Shown one piece after another: positions 35,241 to 44,319 of a stretch of 64,000 bases of DNA (positions are counted from its first letter, which is position 1; the number at the start of each line of letters is the position of its first letter). The notes under the pieces are model-generated. The model searched no databases and was not told the origin of the DNA. It saw only the letters and a list, made by a program, of their open reading frames with translations. The DNA is from Sphingomonas sp. NFR04 (lineage in GTDB: Bacteria > Pseudomonadota > Alphaproteobacteria > Sphingomonadales > Sphingomonadaceae). Where the stretch lies: contig NZ_FORV01000008.1 in NCBI RefSeq assembly GCF_900114095.1, positions 124,001-188,000 of the forward strand, read 5' to 3'. The position numbers and the translations under genes are program-made.

Positions 35241-36134
35241 ATGCGTGCCCTGTTCGTTGCGACGATACTGTTTTGCACGGCCATCAGCGCGTCTGCTGCA
35301 ATGACGGCGCCCCAAGAGGGGCCTGTCGACGGGCGCTTCGATGTTGGGGGGCGCTTCATCCGCCTTGCTTGCAAGGGCGCTGGAAGGCCGACGGTGGTGA
35401 TCGACGCCGGAATGGGAACGGCACCAGTTGAGGATGCGGGATGGCAAGCCATAGCGGCGCAAGTGGCGCCAGTGACCCGCGTTTGCCTGTATGATCGGGC
35501 TGGCCTTGGGCAGAGCGATCCGGCAGCGCCTGGCCCGCGTTCGAGCCTGGATGCAGCGCACGATTTGCATGCCGCACTTTCAGCAGCAGGCGTAAAGGGT
35601 CCTTACCTTCTCGTCGGGCATTCCTTGGGCGGGCTGCATGCCCAGGTTTTCGCCGTACAGTACCCCGCGGACACGGCGGGTCTGGTGCTGGTGTCCACAA
35701 CGCATCCCGATCAGTTTTCGAACTGGCTGACGCTCCTGCCCGCATCGATGCCGGGCGAGGAACCGGCCGTGACCGAAACCCGATCGTTCCTCACCAGCAT
35801 GCAAACGGATCCGAGCAAAAACGAGGAGCGGTTGGACATGCAGGCGAGCGCCGTGGAGGCGCACAAGCTTACCTCGCTCGGCGAGAAGCCGGTGATCGTG
35901 CTGACGCATAGCCCGCGCTTTCGCATGGTACCCGGGCTGTCCGAACTAGTCGCTGTCCGATTGGAAGACGCGACCCAGCGGATGCAGCGACAGTTTCTCT
36001 CGCTCTCGACCAACGCCCACCAGATCGTCGCGGAGCGAGCGGGACACGGTTTGCCGCACGAGGCCCCGGCGTTCGTCGTTCACGGCATATTGCAGGGCAT
36101 CGCTGCCGTTCGGGAACAACCACCCCGCCGATGA
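35241..36134 (+). CDS. Exported alpha/beta hydrolase
   Basis: 297 residues with a signal peptide (ISASAA, about 15-20). The alpha/beta hydrolase fold includes the YDRAGLGQSD segment and the nucleophile elbow GHSLGG (S128). The catalytic histidine is likely in AGHGLPH near the C-terminus. A GGGAG site is seven bases before the ATG. Base use looks lower in GC than its neighbours. It could be an esterase acting on acetyl or feruloyl groups of xylan, but that is context only; substrate not identified. Confidence 0.8.
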   Translation: MRALFVATILFCTAISASAAMTAPQEGPVDGRFDVGGRFIRLACKGAGRPTVVIDAGMGTAPVEDAGWQAIAAQVAPVTRVCLYDRAGLGQSDPAAPGPRSSLDAAHDLHAALSAAGVKGPYLLVGHSLGGLHAQVFAVQYPADTAGLVLVSTTHPDQFSNWLTLLPASMPGEEPAVTETRSFLTSMQTDPSKNEERLDMQASAVEAHKLTSLGEKPVIVLTHSPRFRMVPGLSELVAVRLEDATQRMQRQFLSLSTNAHQIVAERAGHGLPHEAPAFVVHGILQGIAAVREQPPRR

Positions 36135-36268
36135 GCTGAATGGGACGGCGCCCGGCCATGGTCATGCAAGGAAACGGCATTGCCAATCGGGTACCCGACG
36201 AGCGCAGAGCGTAAGCGGACTAAGGCGCCCCTACATTGGAAGGCCTGCCGCTAGCCTCACGGCAAGTA

Positions 36269-36294
36269 GGGGCGGAGACCCAAGCCTCCGCCCC
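36269..36294. terminator. Convergent hairpin between the hydrolase and the GH3 gene
   Basis: GGGGCGGAG and CTCCGCCCC pair perfectly around eight bases. It lies between the two stop codons and could end both transcripts; no T-run. Confidence 0.6.
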
Positions 36295-36302
36295 GACCCA
36301 AT

Positions 36303-38702
36303 TCACCGCACCGTCAGCGTCGTGCTCTTGAGCGTCGCCGAGTCCGGGCCCGACGAGATGGTGAAGGTCCCCGGCTCCACCATATGGCGCATCTGGCTGT
36401 TCCACAGCGCCAGATCGTCGGGTGCCAGCGTGAAGCGCACCGTCTTCTTCTCGCCCGGCTTCAGCGTCACCCGCTCGAAGCGCTTGAGCTCGATCACCGG
36501 CCGCGTCACCGACGCCTCGTCGTCATGCACGTAGAGCTGGACCACCTCGTCGCCGGCGACCTTGCCGGTGTTGGTCACATCCACCTCGACGCTCGCCTTG
36601 TCGGCGATGCCGATCGTCGGCGCGGCCAGCCGCGGCGCGGCGATGTCGAAGCTGGTATAGCTCAGGCCATAGCCGAACGGGTAGAGCGGGCTGGTGTCGC
36701 CGAACAGATAGCCGCGCCGTGCGCTCGGCTTCTTGTTGTAGTAGATCGGCAGCTGGCCGACGTTGCGCGCCACCGAGACCGGCAGCTTGCCGCCCGGATT
36801 GTACCGGCCGAATACCACATCGGCGATCGCATTGCCGGTCTGCTCGCCCAGATACCAGCCCTCGATCAGCGCCGGCGCCTTCTCGGCCAGATAATTCACC
36901 GCATAGGGGCGGCCGTTGAGCAGGATCACGACGACCGGCTTGCCGAGCGCGATCAGCTCCTTGGCGAGCTGGTCCTGCGGCCCCGGCAGGTCGAGCGTCT
37001 CGCTGTCGCCCAGGTGATTGTCGGCCCAAGCCTCGCGGCTCACCGCCTCGTTGCCGCCGAGCACCAGCACCACGACATCGGCGTTCTTCGCCGTCTCCAG
37101 CGCCTGGGCGCGGAGCTGGTCGTTCACCGCGGCGGGGACCTGCTTCACTTCGTCCTTCGACCATTCGCGATGGTCGGTGATGCGGATGCCCTCGGCATAA
37201 TCGACCGCGAACTTGCCCTTGCCCTCGGCCTGCATGCCCTCGAGCACGCTGACGACATGGTTGGGCAGGTCCGAATAGCCGCCGATCGGGGTATCCTTGG
37301 CGTGGGTGCCGATCACCGCCATGCGCTTGATGCCTTTGGCATCGAGCGGCAGCAGGCCCTGCGCGTTCTTGAGCAGCACGATCGACTCCCGCGCTGCCTG
37401 ACGGGAAAGCGCGATCGCTTCCGGCGTGTTGGTGCGGGCAGCGGCCAGCTTCACTTCGGGATAGGGGTTCTCGAACAGCCCGCCCTGGAACTTCATCCGC
37501 AGCACGCGGCGCACGGCATTGTCGATCTCGCCCTGGCTGAGGCGGCCTTCCTTCACCAGCTCGACGAGATGGGTGTATGCCTCGCCGTCCGGCGTCTCGA
37601 CATCGACGCCCACGTCGAGCGCGCGCTGGGCGGCGTCCTTGGGATCCTTGAACATGTGGTGGCGGGAGATCAGCTCGCGGATCGCGAAATAGTCGCTGAC
37701 CACGGCACCCTGGAAGCCCCATTCGCCGCGCAGCACATCGGTGAGCAACCACTTGTTGGCATGGCTGGGGATGCCGTCGATCTCGTTATAGCTGGCCATC
37801 ACCGACATGACGGGAAGGGTCTTCACTGCCTGTTCGAAAGGCGGGAAGAAATCCTCGCGCAGCGTCCGTTCGCCGAGCGAGGCGGGGCCGACATTGGTGC
37901 CGTTCTCGGGCTGGCCATGGCCGGTCATGTGCTTGAGGGTGATGAACACCTTGTCCGGCTTGAGCGGCAGCGTGGTCCCCTGGAAGCCGCGGATCGCGGC
38001 CAGGCCCATCTGGGTGACGAGATACGGGTCCTCGCCGTATGTCTCCTCGATGCGACCCCAGCGCGGATCGCGGGCGACGTCGACCACGGGCGCGAGGACG
38101 AGATTGGCACCGCGGGCGCGCGCTTCCCTGGCGGCCATCGAGAAGATGCTCTCGACCAGCTTGGGATTCCAGCTGCTGGCGAGGCCGATCGACTGCGGGA
38201 AGCTGGTGGCGCCGGGGGCGACCAGGCCGTGGAGCGATTCCTCGTGCATCAGCATCGGGATGCCGAGCCGGGTCTTCTCCATCGCCCATTTCTGCGCGGC
38301 ATAGACGTAGCGCGCAGTCTCTTCCGGACTGCGGTTGACGTCGCCGGCATTGGCGCCCGCGGCGGTCGTCTGGCCCGCGGCGACGCCGCGGCGGTCATAG
38401 GGGCGAGAGATCATGCCCAGGCCGTTGGGGAAGCTGGCGCTCGCCTTGACGGGGTCGAACTCGCCCTTGGCGTCCTGGACCAGCCCCTTGTTGAGCCACA
38501 GCGCCTGCAACTGCTGGACCTTTTCCTCCAGCGTCATGCGGGCGATGAGGTCGTCGACCCGCGCCTCGACCGGCTGGCTCGCATCCTTGTACAGCGGCTT
38601 GCCCGCGCGCTCGGTCTGGGCGGCGGCGGGGTGCGCCGCAACGAAGGGCGTCAGAGCGCTCGCAGCAATGGCAAGCGCGGCGACGCGACGGAATGAGCGC
38701 AT
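36303..38702 (-). CDS. bglX: GH3 beta-glucosidase/beta-xylosidase
   Basis: 799 residues from the ATG at 38702, with an AGGGAGAGG site just upstream. A signal peptide ends near AAAQT. The GH3 N-terminal barrel contains the nucleophile Asp in VVSDYF (about 337). The C-terminal alpha/beta sandwich and a fibronectin-III-like end (TLKPGEKKTVRF) complete a BglX-type architecture. The neighbourhood suggests it releases xylose from xylooligosaccharides; a beta-glucosidase role cannot be excluded. Divergent from xylR, sharing an operator (38754-38767). Confidence 0.92.
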   Translation of the reverse strand: MRSFRRVAALAIAASALTPFVAAHPAAAQTERAGKPLYKDASQPVEARVDDLIARMTLEEKVQQLQALWLNKGLVQDAKGEFDPVKASASFPNGLGMISRPYDRRGVAAGQTTAAGANAGDVNRSPEETARYVYAAQKWAMEKTRLGIPMLMHEESLHGLVAPGATSFPQSIGLASSWNPKLVESIFSMAAREARARGANLVLAPVVDVARDPRWGRIEETYGEDPYLVTQMGLAAIRGFQGTTLPLKPDKVFITLKHMTGHGQPENGTNVGPASLGERTLREDFFPPFEQAVKTLPVMSVMASYNEIDGIPSHANKWLLTDVLRGEWGFQGAVVSDYFAIRELISRHHMFKDPKDAAQRALDVGVDVETPDGEAYTHLVELVKEGRLSQGEIDNAVRRVLRMKFQGGLFENPYPEVKLAAARTNTPEAIALSRQAARESIVLLKNAQGLLPLDAKGIKRMAVIGTHAKDTPIGGYSDLPNHVVSVLEGMQAEGKGKFAVDYAEGIRITDHREWSKDEVKQVPAAVNDQLRAQALETAKNADVVVLVLGGNEAVSREAWADNHLGDSETLDLPGPQDQLAKELIALGKPVVVILLNGRPYAVNYLAEKAPALIEGWYLGEQTGNAIADVVFGRYNPGGKLPVSVARNVGQLPIYYNKKPSARRGYLFGDTSPLYPFGYGLSYTSFDIAAPRLAAPTIGIADKASVEVDVTNTGKVAGDEVVQLYVHDDEASVTRPVIELKRFERVTLKPGEKKTVRFTLAPDDLALWNSQMRHMVEPGTFTISSGPDSATLKSTTLTVR

Positions 38703-38753
38703 GTTCCTCTCCCTGAAGGCGGGCGACAATCGTGCAGTCGCCTCTTGCCATGG

Positions 38754-38767
38754 TGGTAGCGCTATCA
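38754..38767. promoter_or_regulatory. LacI-type operator TGGTAGCGCTATCA between GH3 gene and xylR
   Basis: It sits between a possible -35 (TTGCCA, 38746-38751) and -10 (TATAAG, 38770-38775) of the plus-strand xylR promoter, with an 18-bp spacer. That placement would let the bound regulator block xylR and probably the divergent GH3 gene. A half-site-like TGATAGCGC lies at 38833-38841. Confidence 0.75.
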
Positions 38768-38869
38768 GCTATAAGGGGGCGTAACGAACCGGGTCAACCG
38801 GGCGTGCAGGGGCACGCGAACGATTGCAATCATGATAGCGCGCACTTAAGCGTTCGTGCAGGAGGGGGG

Positions 38870-39916
38870 ATGACCAAACCAAGCCGGCGCAGCCGGGGCA
38901 GCATTACCGTACAGGACGTGGCGCGCGAGGCAGGCGTCTCCGCCATGACCGTGTCGCGCGTCGTCAATGGCGGCACCAATGTGCGCGACGCGACTCGGGA
39001 AGCCGTGCTCGCGGCGATCGCCAAGCTCAATTACTCGCCGAACAGCGCCGCGCGCAGCCTGGCCGCAGGGGAAGCGACTCAGATCGGGCTGCTCTACTCC
39101 AACCCGTCGGCCGCCTATCTCTCGCAATTCCTGATCGGCGCGCTGGCCGCGGCGCGGCGGGCAGGGTGCCATCTGGTGCTCGAGGCCTGCGAAGGCGAGC
39201 GCGCCGAGGAGCAGGCCGAGGCGACCCGCGGCTTCGTGCAGACGCATGTCCAGGGCGTGATCCTGCCGCCGCCACTATCCGAAGTCACGGCGGTGCGCGA
39301 CGAGCTGGAAGCGGCGGGCATCCCCTGGGTGTCGGTGGCGATGGGCCTGCCGCCCGAGGGCAGCCTCAACGTCCGTATCGACGATTTCGCGGCGGCGGCG
39401 GCGATGACGAAGCACCTGATCGACATGGGTCACCGCCATATCGGCTTCATCCGCGGCAACCCCAACCAGACCTCCAGCGCCGAGCGCTTCCGCGGCTTCT
39501 GCGCGGCGATCGAGGAGGCGGGGCTGGATCTCGCCGCGATGCCGGTCGAGCAGGGCTATTTCACCTTCCGCTCGGGGATCGTCGCCAGCGAGGCGCTGCT
39601 CGACATGTCCGAGCCGCCGACCGCGATCTTCGCGAGCAATGACGACATGGCCGCCGCCGCGGTGGGCGTGGCGCATCGCCGGGGCCTGCACGTGCCGCAG
39701 GACCTCAGCGTGGTCGGATTCGACGACACCGCGCTCGCCACCACCATGTGGCCCGAGCTGACCACCGTCCGCCAGCCGATCGCGGCGATGGCGGAGGCGG
39801 CGCTGACCATGTTGCTCGACGAACTGCGGCCGGGGGGGCAGATCGACGAGCCCGAACAAGTGCTTGCACATCAGCTCATCGTGCGCGAATCCTGCGCGCC
39901 GCCACCCCGGCGATAG
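38870..39916 (+). CDS. xylR: LacI-family regulator, probable xylose/xylan repressor (XylR-like)
   Basis: 348 residues. The N-terminal LacI helix-turn-helix (VQDVAREAGVSAMTVSRVVN, about 14-33) with a hinge region containing SPNSAARSL is followed by a periplasmic-binding-protein-like sensor domain. A GGAGGGGG site precedes the ATG at 38870. It is flanked by GH3, transporter and xylose genes, and the repeated 14-bp operator of the region is of LacI type. Probable role: repressor released by xylose. From memory Caulobacter XylR controls xylXABCD through a nearly identical site. Confidence 0.88.
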   Translation: MTKPSRRSRGSITVQDVAREAGVSAMTVSRVVNGGTNVRDATREAVLAAIAKLNYSPNSAARSLAAGEATQIGLLYSNPSAAYLSQFLIGALAAARRAGCHLVLEACEGERAEEQAEATRGFVQTHVQGVILPPPLSEVTAVRDELEAAGIPWVSVAMGLPPEGSLNVRIDDFAAAAAMTKHLIDMGHRHIGFIRGNPNQTSSAERFRGFCAAIEEAGLDLAAMPVEQGYFTFRSGIVASEALLDMSEPPTAIFASNDDMAAAAVGVAHRRGLHVPQDLSVVGFDDTALATTMWPELTTVRQPIAAMAEAALTMLLDELRPGGQIDEPEQVLAHQLIVRESCAPPPRR

Positions 39917-39982
39917 GACAACGTTGGCGGAAAGTTGCGCGCCCGCGCGTGCCGACTTGCTTTTCCTGGTTGCACGGGCCAG

Positions 39983-39996
39983 CGTTACCGCTAACA
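39983..39996. promoter_or_regulatory. LacI-type operator CGTTACCGCTAACA upstream of the sugar transporter
   Basis: On the minus strand it reads TGTTAGCGGTAACG, the same motif with one strand less regular. It overlaps a possible promoter (TTGCAC 39970-39975, TAACAA 39992-39997). The transporter starts at 40037. Confidence 0.65.
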
Positions 39997-40036
39997 AATC
40001 GCCCCCATATTCCCGGGCGACTAGGAGAGGGATCGG

Positions 40037-41443
40037 ATGAATCAGACAGCGGAGAAGGCCAACATCGGCCTGATCGGCGCCATCGTGGCCGTGGCCACGA
40101 TCGGCGGACTACTTTTCGGCTATGACAGCGGCGCGGTGAACGGCACCCAGCCGGGCCTGCAGGCGGCGTTCAACCTTGACGAGGCCGGGCTCGGCTTCAC
40201 CGTCGGTTCGCTGCTGATCGGCTGCGTCGCGGGCGCCTTCTTTGCCGGCACGCTGGCGGACCAGATGGGCCGTCGCAACGTGATGCGGCTCGCCGCGCTG
40301 CTCTTCCTGGCCGGTGCGCTCGTCCAGGGCTTCGCGCACGACCACACGATCTTCGTCATCGCCCGGATCGCCGGCGGTATCGCGGTCGGCGCCGCCTCGG
40401 TGCTGTCGCCCGCCTATATCTCCGAAGTCGCCCCCGCGAACATTCGCGGCCGGATGACGACGGTGCAGCAGATCATGATCATCTCCGGCCTCACCGCCGC
40501 GTTCGTGGTCAATTACTATCTGGCCGGCGCTGCCGGTGCCTCGACCAACAAGTTCTGGGCGGGCCTGGAAGCCTGGCGCTGGATGTACCTGATGCAGGCG
40601 CTGCCGGCGGCGATCTTCCTGGTCGCTTTGTTCTTCATTCCGGAGAGCCCGCGCTTCCTGGTCGCCAAGGGGCGCACCGAGGAAGCCACCAAGGTGCTGA
40701 CCGATCTGTTCGGCCCGCAGACCGCGCGCGCCAAGCTGGAGGAGATCCGCGCCAGCTTCACCGCCGATCACCGGCCGAGCTTCCGCGACCTGATCGACCC
40801 GCGCACCGGCAAGATCCGCACCATCCTGTGGGCGGGCCTGGTGATCGCGGTGTTCCAGCAGCTCGTCGGCATCAACGTGATCTTCTACTATGGCTCGACC
40901 CTGTGGCAGCTCGCCGGCTTCACCGAAGCGGATTCGCTGCTGATCAACATCGTCTCGGGCGCGGTCTCGATCGCCGCCTGTCTCGTCACCATCGGCCTGG
41001 TCGACAAGATCGGCCGCAAGCCGCTGCTGCTGATCGGCTCGGCCGGCATGGCGGTGACGCTGTTCGTGCTGGTCTATGTCTTCGGCCATGGCTCGCTCGA
41101 CGCGGCCGGCAAGCTCGTCCTCTCGCCCGATCTCGGCAAGACCGCCGTCATCGCCGCGAACCTGTACGTGATCTTCTTCAACGTCAGCTGGGGCCCGGTG
41201 ATGTGGGTGATGCTCGGCGAGATGTTCCCAAACCAGATCCGCGGCTCGGCGCTGGCGGTGTGCGGCTTCGCCCAGTGGTTCGCCAACTATCTGATCGCGC
41301 AGAGCTTCCCGGTGATGGCGTCCAAGCTCGGGCTTGCCGCCAGCTACACCTTCTACGCCGTCTGCGCGGCGGTCAGCTTCTTCCTCGTCCTGAAGTTCAT
41401 CAAGGAAACCAAGGGCAAGGAACTCGAGGCGATGGAGGGGTAA
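40037..41443 (+). CDS. xylE: MFS sugar:proton symporter (XylE/GalP type)
   Basis: 468 residues, with about twelve hydrophobic helices and the sugar-porter signatures: GRRNV between helices 2 and 3, the PESPRFL motif after helix 6, DKIGRK between helices 8 and 9, and the GPVMWVMLGEMFP stretch of helix 10. The family imports xylose, arabinose, galactose or glucose with protons. Operator and genomic position point to xylose. An AGGAGAGGG site precedes the ATG. Confidence 0.9.
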   Translation: MNQTAEKANIGLIGAIVAVATIGGLLFGYDSGAVNGTQPGLQAAFNLDEAGLGFTVGSLLIGCVAGAFFAGTLADQMGRRNVMRLAALLFLAGALVQGFAHDHTIFVIARIAGGIAVGAASVLSPAYISEVAPANIRGRMTTVQQIMIISGLTAAFVVNYYLAGAAGASTNKFWAGLEAWRWMYLMQALPAAIFLVALFFIPESPRFLVAKGRTEEATKVLTDLFGPQTARAKLEEIRASFTADHRPSFRDLIDPRTGKIRTILWAGLVIAVFQQLVGINVIFYYGSTLWQLAGFTEADSLLINIVSGAVSIAACLVTIGLVDKIGRKPLLLIGSAGMAVTLFVLVYVFGHGSLDAAGKLVLSPDLGKTAVIAANLYVIFFNVSWGPVMWVMLGEMFPNQIRGSALAVCGFAQWFANYLIAQSFPVMASKLGLAASYTFYAVCAAVSFFLVLKFIKETKGKELEAMEG

Positions 41444-41455
41444 GACGAACCTTAG

Positions 41456-41598
41456 CCCCTCCCTTTCAAGGGAGGGGTTGGGGTGGGTGCGCGGCGACTT
41501 AGCCGCGCTCCTGCACTCGGAGGGGGAAATCGACGGCCGGGGCATCGAGCCCCGTCCGCCGACACCCACCCCCAAACCCCTCCCTTGAAAGGGAGGGG
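41456..41598. repeat. C-rich double-hairpin repeat (class II), copy 2, between transporter and xylD
   Basis: Hairpins CCCCTCCCTT-TC-AAGGGAGGGG (41456-41477) and CCCCTCCCTT-GA-AAGGGAGGGG (41577-41598) flank a spacer with inverted ends (TTGGGGTGGGTG against CACCCACCCCCAA). It is the intergenic counterpart of the element inside cydD and could attenuate transcription from the transporter into xylD. Confidence 0.85.
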
Positions 41599-41624
41599 CT
41601 TAGATTTTGTATGTGGAGACACAC

Positions 41625-43400
41625 GTGACCCGCACGCCCGTCCGTCCGTTCCGATCGCGCGAATGGTTCGCCGCCCCCGGCCGCGCCGACATGGCCGCGC
41701 TCTATCTCGAGCGCTTCATGAACTACGGCATCACGCCCGCGGAGCTGACCTCGGGCAAGCCGATCATCGGCATCGCCCAGTCGGGCAGCGACATCGCGCC
41801 GTGCAACCGCATCCATCTGGAAACGGTGAAGCGCGCCCGAGAAGGCATCCTGGCGGCGGGCGGCATCCCGATGGAGTTCCCGCTCCACCCGATCTTCGAG
41901 AATTGCCGCCGGCCGACCGCCGCGCTCGATCGCAACCTCGCCTATCTCGGCCTCGTCGAGATCCTCAACGGCTATCCGATCGACGCGGTGATCCTCACCA
42001 CCGGCTGCGACAAGACCACGCCGTCGTCGCTGATGGCCGCTTCCACCGTCGACATCCCGGCGATCGTCCTGTCGGGCGGGCCGATGCTCGACGGCTGGCA
42101 CGAAGGCGAGCTGGTCGGCTCGGGCACGGTGATCTGGCGCTCGCGCCGCAAGATGGCGGCGGGCGAGATCGACGAGGCCGAGTTCCTCCGCCGCGCGATG
42201 GAGAGCGCGCCGTCGTCCGGGCACTGCAACACGATGGGCACTGCCTCGACGATGAACAGCATGGCCGAGGGTCTCGGCATGTCGCTCCCCGGCTGCGCGA
42301 TGATCCCGGCGCCCTATCGCGAGCGCGGGCAGATCGCCTATGAGACCGGCAAGCGCATCGTCGAGATGGCGTACGAAGACCTTCGCCCGTCCAAGATCCT
42401 GACCAAGCAGAGCTTCCTCAACGCGATCAAGCTGCTCACCGCGATCGGCGGCTCGACCAACGCCCAGCCGCACCTCAACGCGATGGCCGCGCATGCCGGC
42501 ATCACCATCACGCCGGAGGACTGGCAGACCGGCTACGACCTGCCGCTGATCGTCAACATGCAGCCGGCGGGCCAGTATCTGTCCGAGCGCTTCCACCGCG
42601 CCGGCGGTATCCCGGCGGTGCTCAAGCTGTTGGTGGACGCGGGCATCCTCGACGGCAGCGTCGCGACCTGCACCGGCAAGACCATGGCGGAGAATGTCGC
42701 CGAGGCGCGGGTGCTGGATGCCGACGTGATTTTCCCGCTCGACAAGCCGCTGATGGAGAAGGCCGGGTTCCTGGTGCTCACCGGCAACCTGTTCGACATG
42801 GCGATCATGAAGACCAGCGTGATCTCCGACCAGTTCCGCGCGCGCTATCTCTCGACGCCGGGGCAGGAGGGCGTGTTCGAGGTCCGCGCGGTCGTGTTCG
42901 ACGGGTCGGACGATTATCACCACCGGATCAACGATCCGGCGCTCGCCATCGACGACAATTGCATCCTGGTGATCCGCGGCGCGGGCGTGCTGGGCTGGCC
43001 CGGCTCGGCCGAGGTGGTCAACATGCAGCCGCCCGACGCGCTGCTCCAGAAGGGCATCCAGAGCCTGCCGACGCTGGGCGACGGCCGCCAGTCGGGCACG
43101 TCGGACAGCCCGTCGATCCTCAACGCCTCGCCGGAGAGCGCGGCGGGTGGCGGCCTTTCGTGGCTGCGTACCGGGGACGTGGTCCGCATCGACCTCAACC
43201 AGGGGCGTGTGGATGCGCTGGTCGAGGCGGACGAGATTGCCCGTCGCAAGGGCGAACCCGCGCCGCCGATCCCGCCGAGCAACACGCCGTGGGAAGAGCT
43301 GTACCGCGAGAAATCGGGCCAGCTGCACGAGGGCGGCGTGTTGGAGTTCGCGACCAAGTATCGCGGTACGGGGCTGAAGGTGCCGCGGCACAACCATTGA
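41625..43400 (+). CDS. xylD: D-xylonate dehydratase (IlvD/Edd family)
   Basis: About 591 residues, starting at the GTG at 41625 with GGAG six bases upstream. It dehydrates xylonate to 2-keto-3-deoxyxylonate. Conserved elements include QSGSDIAPCNR, TTGCDKTTP and GHCNTMGTAST, with the Cys residues that hold the iron-sulfur cluster, and the C-terminal GDGRQSGTS loop. The protein ends LPRHNH-like, as does Caulobacter XylD. The other Weimberg genes are downstream on the other strand. Confidence 0.93.
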   Translation: MTRTPVRPFRSREWFAAPGRADMAALYLERFMNYGITPAELTSGKPIIGIAQSGSDIAPCNRIHLETVKRAREGILAAGGIPMEFPLHPIFENCRRPTAALDRNLAYLGLVEILNGYPIDAVILTTGCDKTTPSSLMAASTVDIPAIVLSGGPMLDGWHEGELVGSGTVIWRSRRKMAAGEIDEAEFLRRAMESAPSSGHCNTMGTASTMNSMAEGLGMSLPGCAMIPAPYRERGQIAYETGKRIVEMAYEDLRPSKILTKQSFLNAIKLLTAIGGSTNAQPHLNAMAAHAGITITPEDWQTGYDLPLIVNMQPAGQYLSERFHRAGGIPAVLKLLVDAGILDGSVATCTGKTMAENVAEARVLDADVIFPLDKPLMEKAGFLVLTGNLFDMAIMKTSVISDQFRARYLSTPGQEGVFEVRAVVFDGSDDYHHRINDPALAIDDNCILVIRGAGVLGWPGSAEVVNMQPPDALLQKGIQSLPTLGDGRQSGTSDSPSILNASPESAAGGGLSWLRTGDVVRIDLNQGRVDALVEADEIARRKGEPAPPIPPSNTPWEELYREKSGQLHEGGVLEFATKYRGTGLKVPRHNH

Positions 43401-43443
43401 GGTCGGGTGGGGTGGCTGGCGTTGAGCGCGCCACCCCTACCTC

Positions 43444-43538
43444 GTCATTCCCGCGAAGGCGGGAATCCATTTGCCAGGACGTTGGGGGATAGAACCGCAG
43501 CATCAGCGCGAATGGATCCCCGCCTCCGCGGGGATGAC
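43444..43538. repeat. ~95-bp double-hairpin repeat (class I), copy 3
   Basis: GTCATTCCCGC-GAA-GGCGGGAATCCA at the left and TGGATCCCCGC-CTCC-GCGGGGATGAC at the right. The spacer shares GAACCGCAGCATCAGCGC with copies 2 and 4. It lies 43 bp after xylD. Confidence 0.9.
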
Positions 43539-43665
43539 GATGGTCGCGTGGCGGGCGGCGTGTCGCTCTGCATCCACCAGCTACACATCCCCCACCTCCG
43601 GCCCATTCCGGAGATGGAAAGTGTCACCCGCCAGTGATAGTTAACCATCACCAGACAACAGGGGG

Positions 43666-44298
43666 ATGGACGGGGTGGACGAGACGGCACCGGCGAAGCG
43701 GCCGCGCAATGCGGCGAACACGCGGGGCGTGATCCTGGCGGCGGCGAAGACGCTGCTTGCCGAACAAGGCTTTGCCCGCTGGGGCGTGAACGCGATCGCG
43801 CGCGCCTCCGGATACGACAAGCAACTCATCTACCGCTATTTCGGCGGCATGGACGGGCTTGCCGAGGCGATCGCCGCCGACGTCTCCGCCTGGATGGAAA
43901 CCGCGCTCGTGCGGCCCGACAACGTGCCGCCGCCCGCCAGCTATGCCGAGATGATGGCGCGAGTCGCGGTGGCGCTGCTCGATGCACTGCGCAGCGATCC
44001 GCTGGCGCAGAAGATCCTCGCCTGGGAGCTCTCCGCCCCCTCCAAGCTCGCCACCGCCTTCACCGAGGCGCGCGGCAAGGCGCTGAGCGCCTGGATCGCC
44101 CGCGAGCGCGGCACGCTGCAGCGGCCGACCGGGATCGACGCGCCGGTGCTCAATGCGCTGCTGATCGCCTCGATCCAGCAGCTGGTGCTGTCGGCGGCGC
44201 AGAACGGGCGGTTCCTCGGGCTGGACCTCAGCGAGGAAGCGGGCTGGGAGCGCGTCCGCACCGGCATCGCCGGGCTGACCAAGGCGATGTTCCAATAG
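43666..44298 (+). CDS. TetR-family transcriptional regulator
   Basis: 210 residues with an N-terminal helix-turn-helix (VNAIARASGYDKQLIYRYFGG, about 44-65) followed by a helical ligand-binding domain. The ATG at 43666 has AGGGGG right upstream; an in-frame GTG at 43675 is an alternative. Ligand and target are unknown. It is separated from the convergent protease-TPR gene by about 20 bp. It might regulate that gene or itself; no operator-like repeat stood out. Confidence 0.88.
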   Translation: MDGVDETAPAKRPRNAANTRGVILAAAKTLLAEQGFARWGVNAIARASGYDKQLIYRYFGGMDGLAEAIAADVSAWMETALVRPDNVPPPASYAEMMARVAVALLDALRSDPLAQKILAWELSAPSKLATAFTEARGKALSAWIARERGTLQRPTGIDAPVLNALLIASIQQLVLSAAQNGRFLGLDLSEEAGWERVRTGIAGLTKAMFQ

Positions 44299-44319
44299 GC
44301 AGGCCGGCTGGGCGGCGCC

